Shown: positions 10,055-21,750, numbered from the stretch's first letter. The stretch is 64,000 nucleotides of DNA from Lacticaseibacillus paracasei subsp. paracasei (GCF_000829035.1 NZ_AP012541.1:620001-684000); one strand, 5' to 3'. The notes: generated by a model from the letters alone, not told the origin. Numbers and translations: made by a program.

Positions 10055-11046
10055 ATGACAATTGCAGTTTTAGGCGGCGCTGGTTACATCGGTTCACATA
10101 CGGTAAAACAATTACTCGCTGCCGGCGAGGATGTTGTGGTTTTGGATAACTTGATTACTGGGCATCGTAAGGCGGTTGATCCACGCGCCCGTTTTTATCA
10201 AGGCGATATCCGCGACTATCATTTTCTGAGCCAAGTGTTCAGTCAGGAAAAGATTGACGGGATTGTCCATTTTGCGGCGTTCTCAATTGTGCCGGAATCC
10301 ATGAAAGATCCGTTGAAGTATTTTGATAACAACACTGGCGGCATGATCACCTTGCTTGAAGCCATGAATCAATTCGGCATCAAGAAAATTGTCTTCTCAT
10401 CAACGGCAGCAACTTATGGCGAACCTAAGCAGGTCCCAATTAAAGAAACTGATCCGCAAGTACCGACCAATCCATACGGTGAAAGCAAGTTGGCCATGGA
10501 AAAGATCATGCATTGGGCTGATGTGGCTTATGGACTGAAGTTCGTGGCTTTGCGTTACTTCAATGTTGCGGGTGCAATGCCAGACGGTTCCATCGGTGAA
10601 GACCATCATCCAGAAACGCATATTGTGCCAATTATCTTGCAGGTTGCAGCAGGTACGCGAACTGGTTTGCAAATTTATGGTGACGACTATCCAACCAAGG
10701 ATGGTACCAATGTGCGTGACTATGTTCATGTGGTCGATCTTGCTGATGCCCACATTTTGGCCTTGAAGTATCTGGATGCCGGCAATAAGTCATCCGCGTT
10801 CAACATTGGTTCTGCGCATGGTTTCTCCAACCTTGAAATTCTAAATGCAGCGCGTAAGGTGACTGGCCAAGAGATTCCAGCCACGATGGGCCCGCGGCGT
10901 GCCGGTGATCCAAGCACTTTGATTGCTAGCTCAGAAAAGGCTCGTGACATTTTAGGCTGGAAGCCAAACTATGACGATATTGACAAGATTATCGAAACCG
11001 CATGGAACTGGCACGAAAATCACCCAGAAGGATTTGGTGACCGGAA

Positions 11047-11050
<4 letters not shown>
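10055..11050 (+). CDS. galE: UDP-glucose 4-epimerase
   Basis: NAD-dependent epimerase interconverting UDP-galactose and UDP-glucose. Extended short-chain dehydrogenase fold: GGAGYIGSH at the N-terminus binds [13 protein letters not shown] carries the catalytic Ser/Thr, YGESKLAME the Tyr-x3-Lys pair. At 331 residues it has normal length. The start follows GGGAGA. Its stop codon overlaps the TTG start of galT by four bases (TTGA), so the two are translationally coupled. Confidence 0.96.
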
Positions 11051-13556
<2,506 letters not shown>

Positions 13557-13565
13557 GAACGGTAT

Positions 13566-13692
13566 CATAACGTGTTCCCCCGCGAAGAAACCTGTCCATA
13601 ATGACCTCAAGTGCAATGACCAAAAGCGGGTCATCATACTTGAGATCGGCTGATGCTTTGGTTTCTAACCGCGCTGGCTTACGCTCGTTTAT
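13566..13692 (+). repeat. Long palindromic intergenic repeat between galR and galM
   Basis: Outer arms CATAACGTGTTC... and ...CTTACGCTCGTTTA enclose an inner inverted repeat (GACCTCAAGTGCAATGACC against GGGTCATCATACTTGAGATC). Arms also contain the GAAGAAACCTGTCCATAATG / TGATGCTTTGGTTTCTAACC pair shared with other copies in the window. It ends about four bases before the galM ribosome binding site. Confidence 0.75.
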
Positions 13693-13705
13693 AAAGGAGG
13701 ACAAG

Positions 13706-14716
13706 ATGGACGTTTCAGTTGAACCATGCGGTCAGTATCAAGGCCATAATTTGTATGAGCTGACCTTGACCAATGATCAAGGCATGGTTGTGAAGTTGTT
13801 GAATTATGGTGCAACCTTGGAAAAAGTGTTGTTACCAGAAGCTGATGGCTTGCACAACATGATTCTGTCGCTGCCAAGTCGGGAAGATTACGCAAAAGAG
13901 CGCAATTTTCTCGGCGGTACGGTCGGTCGAGTGGTCGGCCGGATTCGTGGTCATGTTTGGCAGCATGGGGATGTGAAAATTGATCTGCCAATGAACGAAG
14001 GTAAGAATCACATTCACGGCGGGGATGACGGTCTGGATCGGCAAGTTTATAACTTCCGTATTGACCAGACAGCTACCACAGCTAGTGCTAGTTTTACCTT
14101 TGTTGATCCAGCAGGGCATAATGGCTATCCGGGCAACGTCAAGCTGCAAGTGACTTATACCTTGGAGAATACGAATACCTTGCACTATCGTCTGGATGCA
14201 GTTAGTGATGAAGAAACGCTCTTCAATCCAACTAACCATACCTATTTTGCGATTGACCAGCCAAACAAAATTGATGCCACCACGCTGACGATTCCAGCCG
14301 ACGATTACAAACCGCTTGATGCAGACCATCTGCCAGATCAAGGCTGGCAGCCAGTTGCCGGAACGGTCTTTGATTTTCGGCAAGGGCAAAAGCTTGGCGA
14401 TGTCATTCACACTCGAGCAGCGCAAATCACTGCAGAACGGGGCATTAATCACCCATTCCTACTGAAACACGGTCAAACCCTCGCGGCCAAACTCCAGACT
14501 GACAAACATACTATGACCATGGCAACCACTGCGCCGTCCGTCGTCGTGTACACCGCCAACCACTTTGACGGTACCGGTATTCCTCACAACATTGATCAAT
14601 TTGATGGCGTGGCTCTTGAATGCCAATTTGCTCCGGTCAGCGGCGATGATCTTTCGGCGATCACATTATTGCCGGGCGAACCATTTACGTTGGTGAATAG
14701 TTGGGCGTTTGAATAG
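13706..14716 (+). CDS. galM: Aldose 1-epimerase (galactose mutarotase)
   Basis: Converts beta-D-galactose to the alpha anomer used by GalK. The 336-residue beta-sandwich protein shows LLNYGATLEKVLLP, FLGGTVGRVVGRI, the catalytic histidine in NPTNHTYFAI and the catalytic glutamate in VALECQFAP. The ATG at 13706 follows AAAGGAGG with ideal spacing; upstream in-frame codons fall in the palindromic repeat. It is the last gene of galKETRM, with a strong terminator after it. Confidence 0.94.
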   Translation: MDVSVEPCGQYQGHNLYELTLTNDQGMVVKLLNYGATLEKVLLPEADGLHNMILSLPSREDYAKERNFLGGTVGRVVGRIRGHVWQHGDVKIDLPMNEGKNHIHGGDDGLDRQVYNFRIDQTATTASASFTFVDPAGHNGYPGNVKLQVTYTLENTNTLHYRLDAVSDEETLFNPTNHTYFAIDQPNKIDATTLTIPADDYKPLDADHLPDQGWQPVAGTVFDFRQGQKLGDVIHTRAAQITAERGINHPFLLKHGQTLAAKLQTDKHTMTMATTAPSVVVYTANHFDGTGIPHNIDQFDGVALECQFAPVSGDDLSAITLLPGEPFTLVNSWAFE

Positions 14717-14776
14717 GCAGCTTAACTTTTTAATGCCTCGGGATGTTCTGAACGAACCTAATCTTTATAAAGAAAG

Positions 14777-14807
14777 AAGCCTTCCAAATCATTGGAAGGC
14801 TTTTTTG
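14777..14807 (+). terminator. gal operon terminator
   Basis: AGCCTTCCAA and TTGGAAGGCT form a perfect stem with the four-base loop ATCA, followed by six T, about 60 bases after the galM stop. Confidence 0.92.
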
Positions 14808-14942
14808 ACGCAACGAGAAAAGTTTAGAAGTTCTTGTGTTAAGCTGCTTTTTTGGTTAGCATTGTGAACAAATAGTTTCAAGTTAATACATAAATGGTTA
14901 CGCGGTCAAAAGACATGCAATGTGACAAAAGGAGTCGATAGC

Positions 14943-15653
14943 ATGAAGACAAAGTTTCTTAAGTTGCCGGTCTATCAACAAGGACTTTTCTTAACGTTGA
15001 TTTGGCTAATGGTCGGGATTGGCGTGATGCTATATCGCTGGCCAACAAGCGATCAGGATTTTCAAACAACCGCCTATTGGCTTGCACCGAATTTGATTCA
15101 TATGCAAGGTGAGGTGACCGCTCAATGGTTCCCGTTTGCGTGTGCAGTGACGGCCGGTGTGAGTCTTTATGTCGTCAAGCATATTAAAAGTAGAAACTGT
15201 GACACTAAAGAAGGCCTTTATGTACTTCAGAATTTGTGGCCCATCTGGTTGGTGACAATCGTAGTATTTTTCTTATTAAATCTTTGGCTACCACAAACAG
15301 GGATGACTCGTTTTTCGAGTTTTGATCGACAAGTACTCACGATTGCAATACTGTTTCTTGATATTACTTTATTTAGTTCTTACATGCTTTGGTTAAACTT
15401 CTGGGTGCCGGTTGGCCGGGTACATAATGTCATTAAGGTTCTATTTTGGGCAGTGCTTTTCCTTGGAGCTGGATTTATTATGAGCCACTTTCAATTTACG
15501 TTTGCCAGCAGCTCCTTTAGCTTGGACGATCTAGGACGACGTACATGGTTAACACTGCCATTTTGGCCAAGCTGGTTTTTAGGTTTACTATTAACGGCGG
15601 TTATTTGGTGGCACACTTTTCGTCGACTTCGAATGACGGATGATTCTCACTAA
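14943..15653 (+). CDS. Integral membrane protein, paralogue of the next gene
   Basis: I do not recognise a named family. The 236-residue protein has about six hydrophobic segments (near residues 14-32, 65-82, 95-115, 128-150, 163-182 and 205-222). It begins MKTKFLKLPVYQQGLFL and shares with the gene at 15902 the pattern LP-x-x-x-QG followed by W-L-x-x-I, a PT near residue 34, HxQFT near residue 185, and a terminal FWPSWxxG. The ATG follows AAAGGAG. The function is unknown. It lies alone after galM, with a separate promoter before its paralogue. Confidence 0.75.
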   Translation: MKTKFLKLPVYQQGLFLTLIWLMVGIGVMLYRWPTSDQDFQTTAYWLAPNLIHMQGEVTAQWFPFACAVTAGVSLYVVKHIKSRNCDTKEGLYVLQNLWPIWLVTIVVFFLLNLWLPQTGMTRFSSFDRQVLTIAILFLDITLFSSYMLWLNFWVPVGRVHNVIKVLFWAVLFLGAGFIMSHFQFTFASSSFSLDDLGRRTWLTLPFWPSWFLGLLLTAVIWWHTFRRLRMTDDSH

Positions 15654-15785
15654 AATAGAGAGACCGGCCGTGCTCACACAACTCAGCAAAAAGATTGAGG
15701 GGGTCTAACTGCTGACAAGCGTACAACCTAGTCGGGCGAACCAACTATCCAAGATGAACAATCAAGCCTTAAAAAAACACGCTTT

Positions 15786-15814
15786 TTGTGAAAATAAACG
15801 CTTTCATCTATAAT
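15786..15814 (+). promoter_or_regulatory. Promoter with cre site before the second membrane-protein gene
   Basis: TTGTGA (15786-15791) and a consensus TATAAT (15809-15814) are 17 bases apart. AATAAACGCTTTCA (15793-15806) lies in the spacer and matches cre at 12 of 14 positions, suggesting strong expression under CcpA control. Confidence 0.75.
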
Positions 15815-15901
15815 TTAGATAGCGCTATGAACCGTTTACGTAACTAATATTGAACGCGTAAAAATGTTAATTGGGCGGCAATTAGGGAAGGAGACTTTCT
15901 C

Positions 15902-16633
15902 ATGAAAATGAAATTGCAACGCCTACCAATTGCACTACAAGGCATCGTTCTAGGCGCCATCTGGTTTTTGCTTGCTATAGCATTCATGCTGTATAACACT
16001 CCGACTGCAAAAAATGAAGTACCAATCCCCTTTCCACCACTTGTACCGCAGATGTTTCGAGTAGATGGTGTTGTAACAGCTGACTGGTTACAGTTCATTT
16101 TCTGGTTCATTCTTTTTCTCACGTGGTACGCGATCTATCGGGTTGTCAGACTAAATGACCAAACTCATACGCTTCAACCGGTGCTGCGAGCGGTCGTACC
16201 AATATGGGTATTTGCAATTACAATCGTCTTTATCGCAACTTTCTGGACGCCGATAATTGGGCTAAACGGCTTGTCGGTTGTTGAACGATCCTTAGTAACA
16301 CTGGGGTTACTAGTTTTCACAGTTCTATTTGTGGGTGCATTTCGGTTGTATGGTGAGATTTTACGTTACAGTTCGAGACAAGGAAAAGTTTTCAGAATAA
16401 TTTGCTGGTTTACACTTCTTTGCGCGTCATTCTATGTCATATGGCATCTACAGTTCACCGTTCAAGGAGCGCCCATTTTAAAAAATACGTTCTTGTTCGG
16501 TGGTCTCAGCCAAGACGCTTGGGTCGTACCTTTTTGGCCAAGTTGGCTGATTGGCATGGCGCTTGTTTCCTTAAGCTTGTTAATTATCAGAAAAAAAGCA
16601 ATCAACATTCAGTACCCCGAAAAAACAATGTAG
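15902..16633 (+). CDS. Integral membrane protein, paralogue of the previous gene
   Basis: A 243-residue polytopic membrane protein with about six hydrophobic segments, clearly paralogous to 14943-15653 by the shared LP-x-x-x-QG start, the FMLYNTPT region, a WHLQFT motif and a FWPSWLIG segment near the C-terminus. No catalytic motif is visible. The ATG follows GGAAGGAG. Unlike its upstream paralogue it has a strong CcpA-type promoter of its own and a clean terminator, so it is a separate unit. Its position between the galactose genes and the galactose PTS may be coincidental. The function is unknown. Confidence 0.75.
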   Translation: MKMKLQRLPIALQGIVLGAIWFLLAIAFMLYNTPTAKNEVPIPFPPLVPQMFRVDGVVTADWLQFIFWFILFLTWYAIYRVVRLNDQTHTLQPVLRAVVPIWVFAITIVFIATFWTPIIGLNGLSVVERSLVTLGLLVFTVLFVGAFRLYGEILRYSSRQGKVFRIICWFTLLCASFYVIWHLQFTVQGAPILKNTFLFGGLSQDAWVVPFWPSWLIGMALVSLSLLIIRKKAINIQYPEKTM

Positions 16634-16671
16634 TCGATAAAAATTGCAATATATATAAATAAATAGGTTCC

Positions 16672-16716
16672 AAAACAAATAGCCGGCAATCTAATTGCTG
16701 GCTATTTGTTTAGATT
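16672..16716 (+). terminator. Terminator after the membrane-protein gene
   Basis: ACAAATAGCCGGCAA (16675-16689) pairs with TTGCTGGCTATTTGT (16695-16709), with a T-rich tail. Confidence 0.88.
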
Positions 16717-16865
16717 TGTTCTTTTATGTTATATCCAAGAGAAATATTATTGATAGCGATTTCGACTTTGCAAAGTCATGTTGCTGGTCTAAAAGTTTGT
16801 AGCAACGAGGATGAGGAGGAGGCTGATGTCTTATAAATTAATTTGCCAACCTTTCAAAGATTTTC

Positions 16866-16893
16866 TTGACTACTGAAAGCGTTTGAATATAAT
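16866..16893 (+). promoter_or_regulatory. Promoter with cre site of the galactitol-type PTS operon
   Basis: TTGACT (16866-16871) and TATAAT (16888-16893) are 16 bases apart; TGAAAGCGTTTGAA (16874-16887) in the spacer matches cre at 12 of 14 positions. Confidence 0.8.
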
Positions 16894-16937
16894 AAATAGT
16901 GAACAGAAACAAACATTAATTAACAGGAGCTGAGAGA

Positions 16938-17432
16938 ATGGCTAAGACGGTTGAGAATGACCTTTTTGATGCAGCGTTAGCATTTGTCGAGGATGGTGAT
17001 GATCAGGATACAGTCTTTAAGCAAGTTTCCGATCAATTACTAGTAGCCGGTGCCGTTAAACCGGACTTTTATGAACATCTAAGCGAACGGGAAAAGAACT
17101 ATCCGACAGGCATCGATATGAGCGTTGTGAACGCTGAATATCCGAATGTAGCGATTCCGCATACAGAAGGCGAATTCGTCAATGTTAGAAAAATTGTTCC
17201 GATCCGCCTCAAAAACCCGATCGAATTTGCCAATATGATTGCGCCAGATCAAAAACTCAAAGTTAGCTTTCTGTTCATGATTTTGAATAATGATCCCGAG
17301 GGCCAGGCCAACGTCTTGGCACAGATCATGGATTTTCTGACAACATCTTCTGCTGAAACATTAGCTAAATTATTCGGAGCAGACGATGCGGCAACAATTT
17401 ACAACGTTTTGGCAACCAGTTTTAAAAAATAA
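16938..17432 (+). CDS. PTS EIIA component, galactitol/fructose type
   Basis: Soluble phosphocarrier of 164 residues with the EIIA-2 (mannitol/fructose) fold. The phosphorylated histidine is probably His75 in NVAIPHTEGEFV. It has a good ribosome binding site (AGGAGC) and heads an EIIA-EIIB-EIIC operon. The family is that of galactitol EIIA (GatA). In the L. casei group a PTS of this type near the gal/lac genes has been linked to galactose uptake, so the product would be galactose-6-phosphate for LacAB. The substrate is inferred from context only. Confidence 0.85.
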   Translation: MAKTVENDLFDAALAFVEDGDDQDTVFKQVSDQLLVAGAVKPDFYEHLSEREKNYPTGIDMSVVNAEYPNVAIPHTEGEFVNVRKIVPIRLKNPIEFANMIAPDQKLKVSFLFMILNNDPEGQANVLAQIMDFLTTSSAETLAKLFGADDAATIYNVLATSFKK

Positions 17433-17446
17433 GGAGGAAGTTTGTT

Positions 17447-17755
17447 ATGACAGTCAAGATTTTGGCAGCTTGTGGTGCGGGTGTTAATTCTAGTCACCAG
17501 ATCAAAGATGCAATTGAAAAGGAATTTAAGAAGCGCGGCTATAGCGTTCAGGCAGATGCCGTGATGGTCAAGGATGTTAATGAAGACATGATGAAGAATT
17601 ATGACATTTTCACTCCAATTGCAAAGACCGATTTAGGCTTTACACCGGCAATTCCAGTTATTAACGCAGGTCCAATCTTGTATCGGATGCCAGCAATGGC
17701 GAAACCTGTTTACGACAAAATTGAAGGCGTTATCAAGAAGGAAAATCTGAAATAG
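17447..17755 (+). CDS. PTS EIIB component, galactitol type
   Basis: Soluble 102-residue EIIB domain carrying the phosphorylated Cys9 in VKILAACGAGVNSS, a typical GatB P-loop. It takes phosphate from the EIIA encoded 14 bases upstream and hands it to the sugar bound by the EIIC encoded downstream. AAGGAGGAAG precedes the start. Length and motif fit the family. Substrate probably galactose, by context. Confidence 0.87.
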   Translation: MTVKILAACGAGVNSSHQIKDAIEKEFKKRGYSVQADAVMVKDVNEDMMKNYDIFTPIAKTDLGFTPAIPVINAGPILYRMPAMAKPVYDKIEGVIKKENLK

Positions 17756-17810
17756 TCTCATGGTCTGATGGCGATGAACCGTCAGATACATATAAGGAGT
17801 GAGAAAATTC

Positions 17811-19262
17811 ATGCAAACCATTATTGATTTGGCCAATGCGGTCTTCAAGCCAGTTATTGATTTAGGGGCAGCACCGATTATGCTGATCGTGCTGACCTTA
17901 ATTGCTTGGGCGGTTGGTGTTAACTTCTTTCATGCGTTGGAAGGCGGCATCAAACTTGCGATTGCGATTACCGCGATCGGGAGTGTTATCGGTTTATTGA
18001 CAACCACCTACCAGCCGGCGTTAAATGCTTTCGTTAAGTCTACAGGGATCAATCTTTCAATTACTGACTTAGGTTGGGCGCCACTCGCAACAATTACTTG
18101 GGGTTCGCCGTATACATTATTCTTCTTGGCAATTCTGGTCATCGTCAACTTGATTTTGTTATTCTTGAATCGGACAAATACGTTGGATGTTGATATTTTT
18201 GATATCTGGCACTTATCATTTACTGGTTTACTGGCTATTTATTTCGGGGCTAACCTCTTTATTGCTACCATTTTGGTTATCTTTATCGGTATTTTGAAGA
18301 TCATCAATTCTGATCTCATGAAACCAACTTTCAACGACTTACTGGACGATTGGGAAAATCCAATGACAACCACGCATTTAAACTACATGATGAATCCAGT
18401 CATCATGGTGTTTGATAAGTTGTTTGACAAACTGTTCCCATGGTTAGATAAATATGATTTTGATGCTGCTAAATTGAACGAAAAGATTGGTTTCTGGGGC
18501 AGTCGTTTTGCCATTGGGATTTATCTTGGGATCTTTATTGGTTTGATCTCCCACCAGAGCGTTAAGTCAATTGCGACACTGGCCTTTATGGCTGCTACCT
18601 GCTTGGAGCTGTTTAGTATTATCGGTTCTTGGTTCATCGCTGCTGTTGAACCGCTGTCACAAGGTGTTACTGATTTTGCCAATAAGCGTCTTGGCGGACG
18701 TATGTTGAATATCGGACTTGACTGGCCATTCTTGGCGGGCCGCGCTGAAATCTGGGCTGCTGCTAACGTTTTGGCACCAATCATGTTACTTGAAGCATTG
18801 ATATTGCCTGGCAACCGTATTCTGCCTTTAGGTGGGATCATTGCCATGGGTGTTACCCCAGCCCTGCTGGTTGTGACTCGCGGTAAGATTATTCGGATGA
18901 TCGTTATCGGTGCGATTGAACTGCCGCTCTTCCTTTGGGCAGGCACTCTCTCGGCACCATTTATCACACACACAGCGCGTGCATTGCACGCACCTGGTAT
19001 TCCGGCAACAGGGCTCTTCTCTTCCTCAACTAAGGAAGGTCCAATCGAACAATTCATCGCTGTGCTTGTTGGTAAAGCTTCTAAAGGCGAAATGATGATG
19101 GTGCTTTACGCTGCCCTAGCACTGATTGCATACACCGCATTATTCTTCTGGTATCGTCATGAAATGATGAAGCGGAATCAGAAGTACTCTGATGAAGGTA
19201 AAGAAGTTGCTGACGACGTTAAGTTCGTTGCAACACACGGTGCTGCAGGATCCGTGGACTAA
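17811..19262 (+). CDS. PTS EIIC component, galactitol type
   Basis: Membrane channel of the galactitol-type PTS, 483 residues with many hydrophobic segments throughout. It begins MQTIIDLANAVFKPVIDLGAAP, as in GatC-like proteins, and has the conserved region MNIGLDWPFLAGR-like (about residues 300-312) and a charged C-terminal tail. ATG 17811 was preferred over an upstream in-frame GTG (17799) that overlaps the AAGGAG ribosome binding site. Together with the two preceding genes it forms a complete enzyme II. Likely imports galactose as galactose-6-phosphate, feeding the lacABCD enzymes encoded on the opposite strand. Confidence 0.87.
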   Translation: MQTIIDLANAVFKPVIDLGAAPIMLIVLTLIAWAVGVNFFHALEGGIKLAIAITAIGSVIGLLTTTYQPALNAFVKSTGINLSITDLGWAPLATITWGSPYTLFFLAILVIVNLILLFLNRTNTLDVDIFDIWHLSFTGLLAIYFGANLFIATILVIFIGILKIINSDLMKPTFNDLLDDWENPMTTTHLNYMMNPVIMVFDKLFDKLFPWLDKYDFDAAKLNEKIGFWGSRFAIGIYLGIFIGLISHQSVKSIATLAFMAATCLELFSIIGSWFIAAVEPLSQGVTDFANKRLGGRMLNIGLDWPFLAGRAEIWAAANVLAPIMLLEALILPGNRILPLGGIIAMGVTPALLVVTRGKIIRMIVIGAIELPLFLWAGTLSAPFITHTARALHAPGIPATGLFSSSTKEGPIEQFIAVLVGKASKGEMMMVLYAALALIAYTALFFWYRHEMMKRNQKYSDEGKEVADDVKFVATHGAAGSVD

Positions 19263-19304
19263 AATTCTTAAATCTTTTAACTTACAGCTTCATCATGAGA
19301 TGCA

Positions 19305-19342
19305 TAAAGAGCCTCCATCGTTTTTGATGGGGCTCTTTTTGT
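19305..19342 (+). terminator. Terminator of the PTS operon
   Basis: AAGAGCCTCCATC and GATGGGGCTCTT form the stem, followed by TTTTTG. Confidence 0.9.
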
Positions 19343-19407
19343 TTCATCAATGGTAAATAGACGTTATTACTTTTTGAGAAACAAGTAGAAGGACATTTTA
19401 AAGAGGC

Positions 19408-19438
19408 ACAAAAAAAGTCGCGATGGCCTTCGCAACTT
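19408..19438 (-). terminator. Terminator of the small membrane protein gene
   Basis: On the minus strand AAGTTGCGA pairs with TCGCGACTT (one G-U pair) and is followed by a T-run. Confidence 0.7.
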
Positions 19439-19472
19439 TACGTGATGATTGAATAAAAATGGCTGAATTGAT

Positions 19473-19667
19473 TTACCGGCTTGCCCGATTCTCACGACGC
19501 TTTTTACGATCAAAGACATGGTCCATTTTGAGTAGCTGATAGAGGGCATAGCAGGCGGTGACCATCACTAATACTTGTGTCAATGAGTTTTTAAAAATAC
19601 CGTTTATGATTGCTACGAATGTCACAAGGGCCAACCACAGTAAGTAAGTTTTTCTACGTGCCGTCAT
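19473..19667 (-). CDS. Small membrane protein
   Basis: A 64-residue protein with two hydrophobic stretches (about residues 7-23 and 29-44), a positive N-terminus (MTARRKTYLL) and a very basic C-terminus (FDRKKRRENRASR), so probably both ends are cytoplasmic. TGGAGG lies seven bases before the ATG, and a terminator follows, which supports it as a real gene. No family is recognised; the function is unknown. It lies between the PTS operon and the tagatose operon, on the strand of the latter. Confidence 0.65.
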   Translation of the reverse strand: MTARRKTYLLWLALVTFVAIINGIFKNSLTQVLVMVTACYALYQLLKMDHVFDRKKRRENRASR

Positions 19668-20109
19668 CAGATTACCTCCATTGGCTTTTGAATAACTCTA
19701 TTATACCGCAGCTAAAGCGCTAACACTAGTCAAAAAAGAACTAAAATTAACAATATCGAACAGGCAACACAGCTCGTATTATTGAGGCTAAATAAGGTTG
19801 CGGGTTAATAGGCATCACTTGCATTGAAGTGGTAAAGCATGGAGAACTAAAAGCAAAGAAAAATAAAAAAGCTCCCACTGCATCCACAAAACGCAATCGG
19901 GGCTTCTGTTTACTTGAAAAATATAAAGCTGTTACAGTCTAATAAATCGAATTACAGTCTTGCTCCATTCTCAATGGGGGACTAACCACGTTCTTTCGAT
20001 GAAGGGCGTGAGTGCGATGTCAACGTGGGCTGGTGGACACGTTAAAGTGACAGGGCACATTTTGGATGCTGTCTGAGTTGTTAACATAGGCGCATTCGGC
20101 CACTGTAAC
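19668..20109. other. Intergenic region with a possible operon terminator
   Basis: No gene is seen in this 440-base stretch. Around 19862-19906, read on the minus strand, AGCCCC and GGGAGCT flank a loop and precede a T-rich tail (CTTTTTTATTT). That could be the terminator of the lac tagatose operon, though it lies some 200 bases past the last stop codon. Confidence 0.4.
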
Positions 20110-20790
20110 TTAGTCTAAATGCTTCACCTGAACGAGTTCGCCGGTGACGCCAACTTGAATACCTTGCTTGATCTTGTCTGTCCGACTTGCATGGACGACT
20201 TGAAACTTATTTTGCTTAACGATTAGCTTGTTATCAGTGTGATAGTCGGCTGGCAATGGTTGGTTGCTGCCGCGCACGAGCATCACGATAAACTTGAAGC
20301 CGCTGGCATGCGCTTCGCAAGGGCTGTAGTGAAGCGTGTCGCTGAAGAATTCCACAACGGTTCCAGCCGGTACGAAAAAAAGCTTCGCGTCTTTTTCGGC
20401 ATTGAATTGGCCATCATGCATCTGACCGCGTTTGCCGATCACCATGACAACATCGGTGAAGAAAACGTTCACTTCACTGCCTTGATGAAATTCAACCGCA
20501 GTCAAAGCGTCGGCGTGGCCGGCACATTCGCCTGCTTCAATTGGCAGGCCAGCGTAGACATCGCGCCCAATTTGCTGGACGACGGGAATCCTTTCCATGT
20601 CGGGATTTGACGGGATATAGAGATTGGCTTCGCTAGGGGCGGGGATGGTGACGTGCTGATCCATGAAGGTTTTGAGCTCACTGACGTCATACTGTGCGTA
20701 AGTGACGCCATAGTCGGCAAATGCAGCCTCATCTAAGCTGTGGATGGTTTTATCTGGATTCAGGGTTCTGAGCTGATCAATGGTTGACAT
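20110..20790 (-). CDS. DUF4867-like protein of the tagatose operon
   Basis: A 226-residue soluble protein, last gene of the lacRABDC operon, 21 bases after lacC. I recognise it as the DUF4867 type often found beside tagatose-pathway genes; no reaction is established. The sequence has a cupin-like look: a central LTAVEFHQGSEVNVFFTD, then KLFFVPAGTVVEFFSDTLHYSPCEA, both hydrophobic beta-rich with His/Glu candidates for metal binding. A weak GAAAGAAG lies before the ATG. The context suggests a sugar-phosphate isomerase, epimerase or sensor for the pathway, but this is inference. Confidence 0.7.
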   Translation of the reverse strand: MSTIDQLRTLNPDKTIHSLDEAAFADYGVTYAQYDVSELKTFMDQHVTIPAPSEANLYIPSNPDMERIPVVQQIGRDVYAGLPIEAGECAGHADALTAVEFHQGSEVNVFFTDVVMVIGKRGQMHDGQFNAEKDAKLFFVPAGTVVEFFSDTLHYSPCEAHASGFKFIVMLVRGSNQPLPADYHTDNKLIVKQNKFQVVHASRTDKIKQGIQVGVTGELVQVKHLD

Positions 20791-20811
20791 AGATGGACTT
20801 CTTTCTGAATG

Positions 20812-21750
20812 TTAATAGGATTCAATTGTGACTTTGGCAAAATACTCGTCAAACTTAGCTGGATTGACGAAGCCGGTTTCTGCTTCCATGGTGTTCAACA
20901 TCCCGGTTGTCATCGCCGTTTTCATGATGTCTTCATCCGATTTGCCATCATGAATGCCCATGGCTAAGCCAGCCAATGTTGAGTCGCCGGAGCCCACAGG
21001 ATTGACAACCTTAATCTTTGGAATGGCAGCGTGATAGAACTTATCCAAATGTTTTACGAAGGCACCAGCCGCACCTAGGGACACGACGATCCAATCGACA
21101 CCATCAAAAATCGGGTCCATCAGATCGTGTTTCAAGGCCGTGTAGTCGGTTTTGTCGACATCACGGTTGAGCAGGCCGCCAAGTTCTTCTTCGTTTGGCT
21201 TAATCAGCAACGGTTTCACAGGTGCTTCTAAAGCGGATTTTAAAGTGGCACCTGATGTATCCAGAAGCACTTTGACGTTTTTTTGACCTGCATGGGCAAT
21301 CATCTGGGTGTAATAATCAGCCGGTAATCCTTGCGGCATGGAACCGGAGATGGTGATCAAATCACTTTTGTCTAACAGGCTGTCAAAATGGCTGAGAAAT
21401 TTCTCGGCATCTTCGGCAGCAATTGTTGGTCCGGCTTCCAGAATTTCAGTCTGTTCGCCGCCATCATGTAACATAGCAATCGAACTGCGGGTTTCGGCAT
21501 CAATCGGGAAGAAGTCATGGTCAATGCCGTCGCGATCAAGCTGATTTTCCAACCACTTGCCAAAATAGCCGCCAATAAAGCCGGTTGCTGTAATCTCGTG
21601 ATTTAACATATGAATGACGCGAGATACATTCAATCCCTTACCGCCAGCAGTTTTCCGTACCGTTTTCACCCGATTGACGGTGTCGATTTTGAGATGTTCG
21701 AGCGGGTAGGAGACGTCAACGGATGGGTTTAAAGTCACTGTTAAAATCAT
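20812..21750 (-). CDS. lacC: Tagatose-6-phosphate kinase
   Basis: PfkB-family kinase turning tagatose-6-phosphate into tagatose-1,6-bisphosphate. Motifs: LNPSVDVSYPL at the N-terminus, the substrate-binding KTAGGKGLNVSRV, and the C-terminal NPVGSGDSTLAGLAMG with the catalytic Asp and anion hole. 312 residues, normal for LacC. GGAGGAAA precedes the ATG. It follows lacD, unlike the lacABCD order of lactococci, with a large hairpin between them. A 1-phosphofructokinase (fruK) is the nearest alternative, but context supports lacC. Confidence 0.92.
   Translation of the reverse strand: MILTVTLNPSVDVSYPLEHLKIDTVNRVKTVRKTAGGKGLNVSRVIHMLNHEITATGFIGGYFGKWLENQLDRDGIDHDFFPIDAETRSSIAMLHDGGEQTEILEAGPTIAAEDAEKFLSHFDSLLDKSDLITISGSMPQGLPADYYTQMIAHAGQKNVKVLLDTSGATLKSALEAPVKPLLIKPNEEELGGLLNRDVDKTDYTALKHDLMDPIFDGVDWIVVSLGAAGAFVKHLDKFYHAAIPKIKVVNPVGSGDSTLAGLAMGIHDGKSDEDIMKTAMTTGMLNTMEAETGFVNPAKFDEYFAKVTIESY

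Noticed and set aside
13832..14452. Minus-strand open frame of 206 codons opposite galM.
   Set aside because: It lies wholly inside galM, has no ribosome binding site and no protein-like composition; it is a shadow of the real gene.
18521..19057. Minus-strand open frame of 178 codons opposite the EIIC gene.
   Set aside because: It is fully antisense to a well-supported PTS gene and has a low-complexity composition expected for a shadow frame.
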